This document shows, one piece after another, positions 11,387 to 23,483 of a DNA stretch of 45,000 nt; within the stretch, counting starts at the first letter, position 1, and every line of letters begins with the position of its first letter. The stretch is from NCBI GenBank assembly GCA_016946835.1, contig JACVTC010000050.1, positions 977,501 through 1,022,500 of the forward strand, in the 5' to 3' direction. Both the position numbers and the translations under genes were made by a program. This DNA comes from Neocallimastix lanati (nom. inval.) (lineage: Eukaryota; Neocallimastigomycota; Neocallimastigomycetes; Neocallimastigales; Neocallimastigaceae). Under the pieces are notes generated by a model. It was not told the DNA's origin and ran no database searches. It was given only the letters and a program-made list of their open reading frames with translations.

Positions 11387-12768
11387 TTAAATATTATTTA
11401 TATTGGAATTACTTCCATCGTTATTTATATTTTCAACTGGTAAAATCTTTATATTCTTTCTTTTATTTGTTATTTTTAATAATCGTGGTAGTAGTAACTC
11501 CGTGATTAATTCGATTTCTACAATAATTAATGTTAGTATTAACAATATTGATATGGGTATTTTTATATAACTAAATACTAAAAAGAGAAGAATAAGTAAA
11601 ACTTGAAAAAGAAAAATAAAAAATGAAAGAAGTGTTAATGAACTGTTAACGTAGGTAGTAATGACTGCATTATTATTCATTTCTCTTATATTGTTGGCAA
11701 TTTTATCGTTACTACATCTATTTATAATATCTTGTGCTTTGGGATTAATCTTTTTTTTATTATTGGCTAAATCTATAATTGAATTTTTCAAACTACTATC
11801 TAATTTATAGAAATTAGATCTTTTCATATTTAATAGATCATTAGCATTATTAGTATTAGAGTTATTGAAATCACTAGATGTTTCATTTTTTATTTCAGCC
11901 TTTTCTTCATTTTGACTCTTTGAAGGTTCTTCATTTAATGTGTAATCATTTGTTTTAATGATATCTTTGCCTTTAATGGATGATAATGATGACGATAACG
12001 TTGCTTTATTTATTTTTTCATTATAAATATCATTTTCTTCACTGATATTGTCATCTATATCTTCCGGATTATCAATTATTGATGACATTGAGTATCTATG
12101 TAAGAATTTCATAAAAAATACAGAAATAAATGTTATTAAAAATGCTACTGCTAATAAAGCTTTAATTTCTTCAATTGAATGGACAGCTTTTCCTAAATTA
12201 ATATTCCTATATTTTTGCGGTTCTTCAACAGATTGACTTCTATATTTATCTGATTGATAAAACATTTCTAATCCAGAGTAATATGTTGCTGGAAGTGTAG
12301 GAGAAAGTGTTTCATCATACGTATTATTTGGGTAATTACGATATACATAAATATTTTTAATAATATCTGTTAATGCCAAGCCTACTAAGGAAATACCTAA
12401 ATGTAAAGGTAAATGTAAAACTCTCCAAACGCTTCCAAAAAATGGTGATATAAGATTTATAGCATGATTAATAGCTAAAACACTATTTACTGAATTATAT
12501 ATATATCCAATACTAATTATAATTATACTACTAATAAGAGTATAGATAATATCATGAAAGGTAATTGAAAAGTTTAATGATGGCATGAATGTCACAGGAA
12601 ATACTAAAATTAGGTTAATACATTAATTATAAAATTTAATATAGTTATAATGAATTTGATATATATATAAATATATGCAATTAATATTATAAATATAGAT
12701 AATATTTATAAATATGTAATTAATATTATAAATAATATTAGAAATTTACATTTAATAATAATAATAAT

Positions 12769-12803
<35 letters not shown>

Positions 12804-14117
12804 TAATAATAATAATAATAAATATAAATATTATATAAAATATAATAAATTATCTATATATATATTTTACCTAAAGTTAATATGGTTAGCATAGAAAATC
12901 TTTCAATCCAATTCTTTTTATTAAAAATAGGGTATTTAGATGATGAATTATTTGATTTGTTTTGTAAATTGAGATTTGTATATATTCGACTTTGAATGAA
13001 AACAATCACAAAATAAAAAACAATATCCATAATAAAAGTAATATACCACAAGACATATTTTTCAGTGACTGATTTTTTTATAAAAAATGACATGATAAAA
13101 GGTGCCATTGAAACTATTGTATATAGCGGAAGACAAACCATAATATATTTTGGACCTGGATTTGCCATTAAATATGTAAATAGACAATATATTCTAATAA
13201 TTATGGAAAGAATTATAAAAAGGTTGAAAAAAGAATTAGGATTTTTTATTTCAGTTAAAACATCTTCTCTTATACAAAATATTGTTAACGTGAATACTCC
13301 ATATTTAATTATTTGACATAACCAATTAATAGTTTCTGGAAAGCCTACTAAATCAGAATGATGAGACAAAATAAACCAATGCCTTTATATATAAAATAAA
13401 TATTCATAATTTATTGAATAAACAAATTTAATTATTAGAATTTATTAATATTTTATAATTTAATTTAATATTTAATAATAGTTTGCTTGAGTATAATTAT
13501 AAGAACATACTCCCATGTATAAATGTAAAATATAACAATTCCAAAGAAGAATGTATTTTCAAATGTATTGTTTAAAAGAATATTATCTAAGGGTAATAAA
13601 AAAAATGAAATAATAAAAAATTTTTTTACAATTTTTTTTTTTTATTTAGATTTAATATATATCGATACTTTGTCATTTGTATTATAAATTAGTTATGCTA
13701 ATCTGTACTTATTCTTAATATGCCATAACCTAAAATGAAATCAAGTAATATCTATAATATTTTTTATATAATTATAGTAAAATGTAATGATATTAATTTA
13801 TTGAGTAATTTGTAAATTTTTTTGATTAAATATTAAATATGATATGAAAATAATTTACATCATTTTTATAAGAAGTAATATTGTTAAATACGTATGTTGT
13901 TTTATAGTAATATTGATTTAAAAATGGAAGAATTGATAATTTTTTTGTTTTATTTTCTACATCATTATCACTATCAGCCTATATATTCAATTAAATATGA
14001 ATAAATTCAAGAACATTATTTAATCATAATTATTTTTATAATGTATGTTTTATATTATAAATTTAGTTAAACTTATTAAGTTACTTTTTCTTTATTAATG
14101 CTTGTTTCATCAGCCAT
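11387..14117 (-). CDS. LtrA-like multi-pass membrane protein, 6 exons
   Basis: Predicted integral membrane protein of 655 residues resembling the low temperature requirement A (LtrA) family, whose biochemical role is not established. Exons: 14085-14117, 13892-13978, 13709-13751, 13511-13586, 12871-13382, 11387-12603. All splice phases agree. Short N-terminal exons encode MADETSINKEK, LSILPFLNQYYYKTTY and ILLDFILGYGILRI. Several membrane helices follow, with NWIERFSMLTILTL near residue 245, corresponding to the family E-R-x-x-x-x-T-I-x-L-G block. VLHLPLHLGISLVGLAL resembles the later family helix. A hydrophilic loop of about 140 residues rich in S, N, K and E precedes two C-terminal membrane helices (about residues 570-630). 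The extreme N-terminus rests on tiny exons and is the least certain part. Other multi-pass families are possible. Confidence 0.7.
12764..12822. repeat. (AAT)n microsatellite in LtrA-like intron 5
   Basis: Interrupted AAT repeats lie inside the intron between exons 5 and 6 of the LtrA-like gene. Confidence 0.8.
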
Positions 14118-14823
14118 ATCTTTCTTGCACTTAATATTATATGATTATAAAAAATGTTTTGCAATTTTTTAAGGTCAAAATATGATTAATGAATTTATAA
14201 TATATATTTATATTTTTTAATATATATTTTAATTAATGATATAATTTTGCTACAACTGAAAACTGAAATATTATATATATATAAACTTAATTTTATTTTT
14301 TTTCTTTTTATTTATTTATTGTATTTTAGTTTTTTTTTAATTTAATTTATTTTTTTTTTTTTTTTTTTTTGGAAATAAAATAAAAGTAGTAAATTAAAAT
14401 TAATTATAGCTAAAATAAAATAAAAAATATAAAATAAATTTAATTACTATAAATTGAATCTGTAATTATCATTACCAATGAATTTTGGAATAAATTAAAA
14501 CAATATATATATTAAATTATATATATGATTTTTTTAAAATTTGTTCTTTTTTTTAAACGGAGTAAAAAAAATTAATATAATAAGTTTATTACAGTTAATA
14601 AAATTTATTACTTTTTAAACTTTTTTTTGATAGTTTTAAAATAATTTATTTTCATTTTAAAATTTAAAGTTTTTGAAATTTAATATATATATATATTTTT
14701 TTTACAATTTTTATTATGATACATATTAATATTTAACACACTGTATGCTTTTATCTTTTATATTTTAACAAGCAAGTAAACAAGAAAATAGACAAACAGC
14801 AAATAAATAAATTAATAAGTAAG

Positions 14824-14854
<31 letters not shown>

Positions 14855-15152
14855 AATAGAAAAACAATAAAAAAAACATAAACAAAAACAACAAAAACAA
14901 CAAAAACAAATAAAAAAAAAAAAAAAAAAAAACGAAAAAAAACAAAAAACATAAAAAAAAAAAAAGAATATAATACATATATATTATTTACTATGTTTAA
15001 TAAATTACAATCATCATTTATTTTAATAATTATAATTATTTATCGATATTATTGGTAATTTTTATTTTATTAGCTTAATTTTTTAAAGTTAATAAATCTT
15101 AAATAATGATTAATTTAAGAATGATATATATAAAAATGCTTATTTATTATTA
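14118..15152. other. Intergenic region between two minus-strand genes
   Basis: Contains poly-T (14350-14370) and long A-rich stretches with (AAAT)n and (AAC)n flavour (14770-14970). These give the low-complexity F/Y/L frame on the minus strand at 14751-14978, which is not a gene. No other feature seen. Confidence 0.6.
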
Positions 15153-17195
15153 TTAATTATTTCTGAAATCTTTACAATAGACAGGTCCAACGTTATAAAG
15201 ATTGGATTTATATTCATTTTCTTGAATATTACATGATAAAATAAATGTATTCTTTTTCCTTTTAGGTCGTCGAAAGAATTTATTAAGATTTTGATTCCAT
15301 TTGATTACAGAACGATTTGTACTAAAATCAATATTTTGACTTTGATCTTCTTTAAATGAAAGAATTTCTATTATATCGTTAAAAATTGTTGATTTTTGTA
15401 AATCAATTGTATTTGAAGAAAAATCTGGTGAAGAAGTGAATTTATCATCTATGGGTTCTATCTCATTATAGGCAGTTGATGATAATGTAAAAGGATTAGC
15501 TTTTTGTAAATGACGCTGAATCATTATTAAATTAATATCATCTTTAATTTTTGAACTTGATCTTATACGACCTTTCCTTTTGAGACCTCCTTTGATTTTA
15601 ATAAAAAGTTCTGGTTCTAAATTGTGATCATAGAATTGCTTTGTAGAATTAATATCTAAATAAACATGAAGCGAATTAAATTTGGAACTGTTTGATAATG
15701 GTGAAGATGAAGGTGAAGAAAGAGGAGATGAAAGTGATTCTTGACTATAATGGTGAGAATGGTGATCATTTATAGTATCTTGAAGTATTAATTCAACAGG
15801 AGAATAAACATAAATTAAATGTTCTAGATGATGGCAATGAGGCCAGAAAGCTTTTTGGGTTAAAAATTTTATAAAATATTTTATTTTCTGTTCAATTGTA
15901 TCTTTATAAGGAATACCATCAATTAGAGATGTAATATTAATAGTTTCTTGTTGATATAGAAATTCATTACAACAATTACAATAGATTTGAATAGTGTTTA
16001 CAATATCATCAATTGTATCAATATTTCTATTGTTTTTATAAGAACTTGTTATGATTGGATATTCTAGTGCATTTGGATTGTTAGTTCGTTTAATAATAAT
16101 TTTGGATATAAATGCATTAACTTTTGCTAAACCTTAATTATATAATAAATGAATATAAAAATTATATAATTTTAGCTTGATTACTATTCATTGATAATTA
16201 ACTATTGCTTTTTAAAATCATTTATTATTTTATTTTTCAAACTTACCATTAAATCTTGATTTTATTAAATATTCAATGCTATTAAAATCTTTTGGAATTA
16301 TTTTTTTTGTATACTCAATTAATTTATTTTGAATATTTGTTGGAATATTATTTGATGTTTGAATTCTAGAATACTTTGTAGCGTACAATACTAATTCTAA
16401 TTACATTTATTTGTTCATTTATAAATAAATAAATAATATATAAATATAAATAATATATATATATAAATAAATAATTTATAAATAATATATATATTTATAT
16501 AATTATTAAAATTTTTAATAATATAATATTTATAATCTCTATATTACCTTTATTAGTTTCTTCATGAATGATTAAATCGTAGAAATCATACATTTTTTGT
16601 TCATTAATGTGAATATATTGAAGAAGTTCAGGGTGAACAAATAAATTATTACTATGTTTATTATTTTTAAGTTATAATAATTAATAATTAATAAATTATA
16701 ATTATAATAATTATATTCTTTGTATATAATTCATATAAATATTAATCACTTACATTTGCAGAGTAACTTTTTCATTATCAACGTCTAAAATTTCTACTTT
16801 CCAAATTTCATAAGTTTTGTCATCATCACTAATTTTTACATCCTTCATAATACTAATAGGTACACCTTGAATATTTATACATTTATTTTTATACAATGGA
16901 AATTGTCTAATGGTTAAAAAAGTTGAATTATTCACATGAACATCCGCATTGAGTTGATTTTTATCTATTTTTTAAATTTAAAAATTATTTATATAAATAT
17001 TAATAAATTTAATTTAAAAATATATATATATATTAATTATTTATATATTAATATACCTTTATATAGAAATTTGGCAAAATTATCGTTTTTAGCCCAATTT
17101 TGGATATCAATAACTTTTTGGACTATTTCAGGATTAACTACATTTAGATTAATATTATGTTAATAATAATAATAAAAAAAAGAAATAATACAATA

Positions 17196-17252
<57 letters not shown>

Positions 17253-20200
17253 AAATAAACAAATAAACAAATAAAAAATAAACAAGTAGAGATACTATAC
17301 CATTAAGATTTATTGCATTTTTGTCATTAATATTTTTAATAATATAAAACTTTGAGGAATAATTATTATTTCCCCATCCAACAGTGTTGGCCATGACTTT
17401 ATTTCTATATTTTGTAAGTGTAAAATTAACAAAAAGAATAATGTCTCCAGTTGAAATTCTATTAATCCAATCACTATTACTTCTCCAAAATATCACTGGA
17501 AAAAAAGTGTATGATGAATCAGATATTGTAACAGAAGAAATTAAAATTGACTGTTCATTGGAATCAAAAATATTAATTACTTTATTTTTATTTCTTGGAT
17601 AAACTGTTTCAATATTATTTATTTGAACAATTATTCCCATAAAGTTATATTTCTTCTTAACCTTAGATATATTAATACTATTAACAGAAGAATTGAAGCT
17701 TAGATTTCCATTTTCAAGATTTTTTTGATCATTTTGATATTGATCATTTAATAGCTTTAATGATTTAATAATTTCAATATTAGTTGGTAGAATCAATGGA
17801 TGACAAACATCACTATCAATTGGACTTTCTTCAAATGAAGAAATTGATGAAATGGTCGTTGGTATAGAATTAGGAAATTCATAATCTTTTGGGTTACTTG
17901 ATTTAGCTGATAGTATAATTTGAAGCTTACCAGGTGAACGGTCTGGAACATTAATAAAAGATAATGAATTTAATGAATGATCTTTAATATTTTTAGGTGA
18001 AGTAATCTGGTTAGTGTGATTTGAGTCATTATTACATATATTTGGTTCTTCAGATTGATTATTTATTATATATTTATTATTATTTGCATTATTATTAATA
18101 TATTTTGGTTTAAAAGGTGTTGGGGTATTAGCAATAAATGATGAAGACGATTCCTGAGATACGATATCACCTTCTTCTGATGAATTATTTTTTATTTTTA
18201 TGAATGAACTTTCGGCATTTAAATTATTTTTTCTATTATGGTTTGTATAAACAACATTTTTATCTAATACTTCGTTATCTGATGAATTTGAAAATTTATT
18301 ATTTGGAGTTTTTATTGATGTAATAATTAAACCAGAGGTATCAGATAAAGAAGATACTTGTTTTTTTGAGAAATAGCTTTTAAAACTTTTCCCATCATTA
18401 TATTTATTACTTAATGATAAATCTTGATCTAAATCATCTTTAGCTTCTTTTTCTGAAAGTAGAAAGAAACTATTATCATTTGGTTTTATAGGATGAATAG
18501 GAGATGAATTAAATATATTTTTATTATCATTAATGATTTGATTTGAATTAAGTTGATTTTCTTCACCTTTTACTTTAATATTAATATTATATTGCTTATT
18601 AGATTTATCTAAATCTGCTAATATATTTTCTATAGGAAGAATCTTACTGCAATTATCAAATATATTAGTTCGATCAAGATAATTTTCTATAAAATTATTA
18701 ATAATAATTTCTTCGTTTGTCTCATTTTCTATAAAAGATTTTGAAAGGTTTTCTTTAAATATATTATTACTTTTAGTTTTAGTTAGTTTTGGACAATTTT
18801 CATCTTTATTATAGACTAAATCATTAAAACTGTAACCTGGTGAGGTTATATTTTTATTAAAATCTAAATCAGGTGATTTAATTAATAAATCCACACCTGA
18901 TATTTTATCATCATTATTATTTTTCAAATTATTTTCGTAAATTCGTGTGGTATCGGCATCTGCTCCTTTATCATCCTCATCAATAGCAATAATTAAATTA
19001 CTTTCATCTTTTTCTTTATTAAATTCAGGTGAATTAATGTTATCTTGATATAATGGAGGAGAAAATAAAGGATTATTACTAGATCCTTGACTATTATTAA
19101 TACTTCGCTCTGGTGAAAATATTAAATCGTCATTTTGACTTGGTAATAATTCTTTTTAATATTAATTATTTTTTCGTTTAATGTTATTTATATATTTTAT
19201 TCATAAATTAAATCATAATTTTTAAAATCTTGATTAATTTTTGTAACTATAAAAAAGAAAGAAAAAAAAAAATATATATATATATATATGTATACAATTT
19301 ATTCATTATATATATACTTACTTATATTTTCTATATCTTGGTTTAAAGATTTCTTATCTGTTGAAGGATCTTTATTATCGTTTAATTTTGAATTCAAACT
19401 GAAGTAACTACCGTTATCAATATCTTTATCTAAAACAATAATATTGTTTTTTCCCTCCCTGTTTTTGATATTTTTTCTTAAATTGAATGATTGATTAAGA
19501 GGTAAAATTTCGGATTCTTCAGAATAAATTTTTTGAGTTTCAGTTGATGGAAGTGTGTCCATATTTAAGGTAGGTGAAAAAAAGTCCGGAGATTCTGGAG
19601 TATTATTTATTAAATGCTTTGGAGTTCTATCCTTTTCTAAAATTTCTATATTTTGTTTATTAATTTTAGTAGGATGGTTGAAATTTAAATTTGGTGATTT
19701 TGAATTTGCAAAATTTTTATCTGGAGATATAAGATTTGGTGATTTTAAGGAATTTTTAGAATTAATCGAATTGGTGTTAGATGCATCATCCAATCCAAAA
19801 TCGAAATCTAAATCACGATTAGTATCAAATTCAGGTAATTGAATTTTTTGAGTGTCAAATAAAATTTCTTGAGAGGTTATTTTTTGAGTTTCTATAAAAG
19901 AATCATTCCTTTCCGCTTTACTTTGAGAATGTACTGATGAAGAAATCTTTGGAGATTCATTCATTATATAATTCTTTGGTGATAATAATTCTTGTGAGGA
20001 AATTTTTTGAGTAGGAGAAAGAAGGATCAATTCTTGAGTAGATTTTGGAGTTTCAGCATCTAAATGCTGATGATTTAGTGGAGGAGAAGAAATTATTGAT
20101 TCTTGTGATTGTGAAGGTAGTTTTTGGGTAGCCTCTAGTTTATTTTCATTACAATCAAAATTATTATTATTCTGTGAGAGAATTTGAGTTTCAATATATT

Positions 20201-20554
20201 CCTGAACTTTCTCATTAGTATTTTTATTATGTGAATGTCTTGTTTTTGGATTATTTTCTTGTGATAAAAATTTATTTTCAAAATTATTTTTAGTTTTATT
20301 TTTATTACTAGATGTTATATCTGATACAGTCCTTCTTACTTTGGTAATTTTATCATTAATAATTTCATTTTCAATATCCGAATCAAGCGCATAAATTTCA
20401 TCTGTATTAGAATCATCCAGCTTTTTACGTTTATTACTTGAATAACTATCTGAATTATAAATAATTTCTTCATAGTCATCTAATTGTAAAAATGAACGCT
20501 TATTTGATATTATATTGTCATTATTATCCTAATATAATAATTTTCATATAATAA

Positions 20555-20593
<39 letters not shown>

Positions 20594-21898
20594 TTCACTA
20601 TTATTATATTAAAATGTTTTACCTAATTTAATTTTTTATATATTTAATTATTTATTATTAAAAATTTGATTCACTATTGATATTATTATTACCTTTTTAT
20701 TTATATTTTCATAATCTAATGGATTTAATATTTTTAGATATCTGGTTGATGCTGTTGAAGAACTATTATAAATATTACTTATAGAATATTCAAAAGAATC
20801 TTCATATTCTGATCCTGATGCTTCAGCAATTATTTCATCATTTATTTCATTCTTACCACATTTATTATTATTTTTATTTGAACCATATGGAATATCATTC
20901 CCATTTTCATTTCGAACACACTCCTGTGTATCCATATCAACATATTCTTGAGTTGCGATAATTGAACCTTCATAATTCTGAGTTTGTGAAATTTGAGAAA
21001 ATTCATTAATTAATTCCAACGGTTGCGTATTTTCTATATTATTTTCATTACTGTTATTAACGAGAATGCTATTAGGTTTAATAAATGTAGATTTTTTATT
21101 TGAAACAGATTTATTTGAATTGACAAATTGATTAGTATTTTGAAGTTCATTATAATCAAATGGAATAGTATTTTGATATTCGTTATCGTAGAAAGGTACT
21201 GTATCTTGAAATTCATTCTCATAAGATATAGTATTTTGAAGATTATTCATATTATTTGCTATGCTTTCATTTTCAATAGGTATAGTATCTTGAAATTCGT
21301 CTTCATTATTATGTATAATATTTATGCTTTCATTTTCAATGGGTATGGTGTTTTGAATTTCTTCTTCATTATTGGGTAAAATATCTATGTCTTCGTTTTC
21401 AATAGGTACTGTATCTTGAAGTTCGTCTTCATTATTATGCAAAATATCTATGTCTTCGTTTTCAATAGGTACTGTATCTTGAAGTTCGTCTTCATTACTA
21501 GGTGAATTATCAGAATTTTCATTCTCAATAGGTATAGTATCTTGAAGTTCATCTTCATTTAAAGGAAATTCTTTAAGGATTTTATTATTTTTATTTAAAT
21601 TTTGATTAAATAATGAAGTATTAAATTTAAATTCGGTTAATTCTGTATTACTTAAAAGTTCTAATTTCATAACATTTTTATCTTTTAATTCTTTAGGTAA
21701 TTGTGTTATTAACCAGATAGATGAATTTATGTTATATTTATGTTCTACGGGAACTTGTCCATTTTTCTTTTCAAAAGAAAAAGTCTTTTTTGAAATGCTA
21801 TATTTATCATTTTCTTTTAGGTATTTATATTTTAATTTCTGTGGAAAATTAAATTTTAAATATACATCTTTTTGAATTTTTTGATTATTTATATTCAT
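15153..21898 (-). CDS. SHLD2: Shieldin-2-like (SHLD2/FAM35A) OB-fold protein with long SQ/TQ-rich disordered region, 8 exons
   Basis: Predicted nuclear protein of about 1929 residues. Exons: 20693-21898, 19322-20528, 17301-19151, 17057-17137, 16754-16964, 16548-16651, 16247-16396, 15153-16132. They total 5790 nt and every junction keeps phase. Residues 1-90 may be folded. About 110-260 carry tandem repeats; about 260-1290 are low-complexity, Asn/Ser-rich, with more than 20 SQ/TQ sites and SP sites. A first OB-like domain (about 1300-1410) has FWRSNSDWINRISTGDIILF, close to the human SHLD2 pattern W-R...W...GDIILL as I recall it. A second OB-like region (about 1465-1560) follows. A third (about 1580-1760) has YCNCCNEF then WPHCHH, suggesting a zinc site where SHLD2 also has cysteines. 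NLS-like NKRKK and RRPKRKK are present. In vertebrates SHLD2 binds ssDNA and limits end resection. An RPA1- or MEIOB-like protein is the main alternative. The first exon has no recognised homology. Confidence 0.62.
15990..15993 (-). other. Cysteine cluster of putative zinc site in the SHLD2-like protein
   Basis: Marks the approximate location on the minus strand of the YCNCCNEF codons (about 15970-15993). A second cluster, WPHCHH, is encoded at about 15830-15850. In SHLD2 and RPA1 the last OB fold carries a zinc ribbon of cysteines. Here the second half is His-rich, so zinc binding is inferred rather than shown. Confidence 0.4.
17196..17250. repeat. (AAAT)n microsatellite in SHLD2-like intron 3
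   Basis: About 13 copies of a four-base repeat lie in the 163-base intron between exons 3 and 4, about 50 bases from the donor site at 17300. Confidence 0.9.
20557..20592. repeat. (TTA)n microsatellite in SHLD2-like intron 1
   Basis: An uninterrupted TTA run of about 12 units lies inside the intron between exons 1 and 2. Confidence 0.85.
21120..21570 (-). repeat. Coding tandem repeat, 21-residue unit (N-E-D-E-L-Q-D-T-[VI]-P-I-E-N-E)
   Basis: Five full 63-base units of the pattern NEDELQDT[VI]PIENE plus a 6-7 residue spacer (DIDILHN, DIDILPN and similar) are followed by four shortened units (NLQNT, NEFQDT, NEYQNT, NELQNT). The adjacent units around 21380-21500 are almost identical at DNA level, which indicates recent duplication; outer units have diverged. 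The conserved core is acidic residues followed by Q-D/N-T-hydrophobic-P. Confidence 0.92.
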
Positions 21899-22891
21899 TG
21901 GTATAAGAAAAATATGAGTTTATATATGTACTATTGAATAATAACAACAACAATAATAATAATAACAGCAACAACAATAATAATATCGATATTAACAATT
22001 AATTAAATTTTATGGATAATTGTGAAAAAATTTAATTGTACTATACTATGTTAGTATATTTAACAATAAGTTATAAAATTAAATCAATTATCATTATATA
22101 ATTCAAATTACTATAATATAAATAGTTACTATGTAAAAATCCTATAAGTTTCATATGTATATTATATATGTATTATATAAAATTATAACATTTATTATTA
22201 TATATTGTAAAATATAGTTTAAGAAAGATAAAATATATATAATTAATATTTTAATAGTTATTATTTTTGAAAATACTTTTATATGCTAAATATTATTCAA
22301 TTTTGTTTTATTATAAATAAAAAAAAAAGAAAAGTAAAAATTTTATCTATTTAAAAAGTATTAGTTAAAATTAAATTACTATATATATTGGTATATTAAT
22401 AATTTAAATACATTATATATATCAAGCCATATTAAACAGTATGTTTTATGTATTTAATTTCAATAATATTAAGATTAGATTTTAATAATTAGTATTTAAT
22501 ATTTAATATTTATACAATTAATTAAAGTATTAAATGAAAAAAATAATTAAGAAATAATAAATTAATTAAAATATATTATTTAATAAATAACAATTATAAT
22601 ATATTTAAATATTTTTATTAATTATATTTTTATTTATTTAATTTTTTTTTTTTTTTTCTAAAAAAAAAAATTAAAAAGTAAAATAGTAGTTTATAAATAA
22701 TTAATTTATTGATATTTTGATCATCAGAATTAAAATTTGTATTTATAATATTATTATTATTATTTATATAAATATCAAAATCAAACATAATAATACTTTT
22801 TAGACGTATATAATATTTTTTTCAATTTTTTTTAAAAAAAATATAAATATATTTATTTTGAAGAAAATTAAATAAAATTAAATAATTAAAG
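21899..22891. promoter_or_regulatory. Divergent intergenic region between SHLD2-like gene and proteasome beta-4
   Basis: 993 bases separate the two start codons, which point away from each other, so the region must hold both promoters. It has short CAA/AAT runs at 21945-21985 and T/A homopolymers at 22640-22670. I did not find a recognisable proteasome-type box (such as GGTGGCAAA) by eye. The A-rich leader directly before the ATG at 22892 is typical of AT-rich genomes. Confidence 0.5.
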
Positions 22892-23218
22892 ATGGAAGTT
22901 CTTCTTGGTATTCAAGGAAAGGATTTTGTATTAGTTGCTAGTGATGCATTAGCCATTACTTCAATTGTTGCAATGAAGCGTAATCATAATAAAACAAGAA
23001 AATTAAATAATAATGTATTATTAATGTTTTCAGGTGAAGGTGGTGATACCGTTCAGTTTTGTGAATTTATTCAACGTAATGTTCAATTAAATGGTATTCG
23101 TAGAGGCTATCCATTATCTACAAAAGCTGCTGCAAATTTTACAAGAATTGAACTTGCTGATTCACTTAGATCAAGAGTAATTATAAAAATTTATAAATAT
23201 AGAATTTCTTGATAAAAA

Positions 23219-23270
<52 letters not shown>

Positions 23271-23446
23271 TATTATAAAAAATATATTGGAAATTTTAAA
23301 CTTTTGAAAAATATAAAAAAAAAATATTATTTTACGACATGGTTGATACATTCTTAAAAAATTTTTATTAATTTAACAAAATTATATATACTAGAATAAT
23401 ATTTCTTGAATTATTAAAAATAATCGAAGGGAGAAAAAAAATTAAA

Positions 23447-23483
<37 letters not shown>

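Noticed and set aside
12048-12236. Plus-strand frames overlapping the LtrA-like exons
   Set aside because: Antisense shadows of the minus-strand coding exons; the same applies to 13065-13316.
17251-18927. Treating this frame as a separate gene from the frames at 15153-16950 and 19299-21898
   Set aside because: Consistent splice phases join all eight exons into one frame of 5790 nt, and the C-terminal OB folds are split across the junctions.
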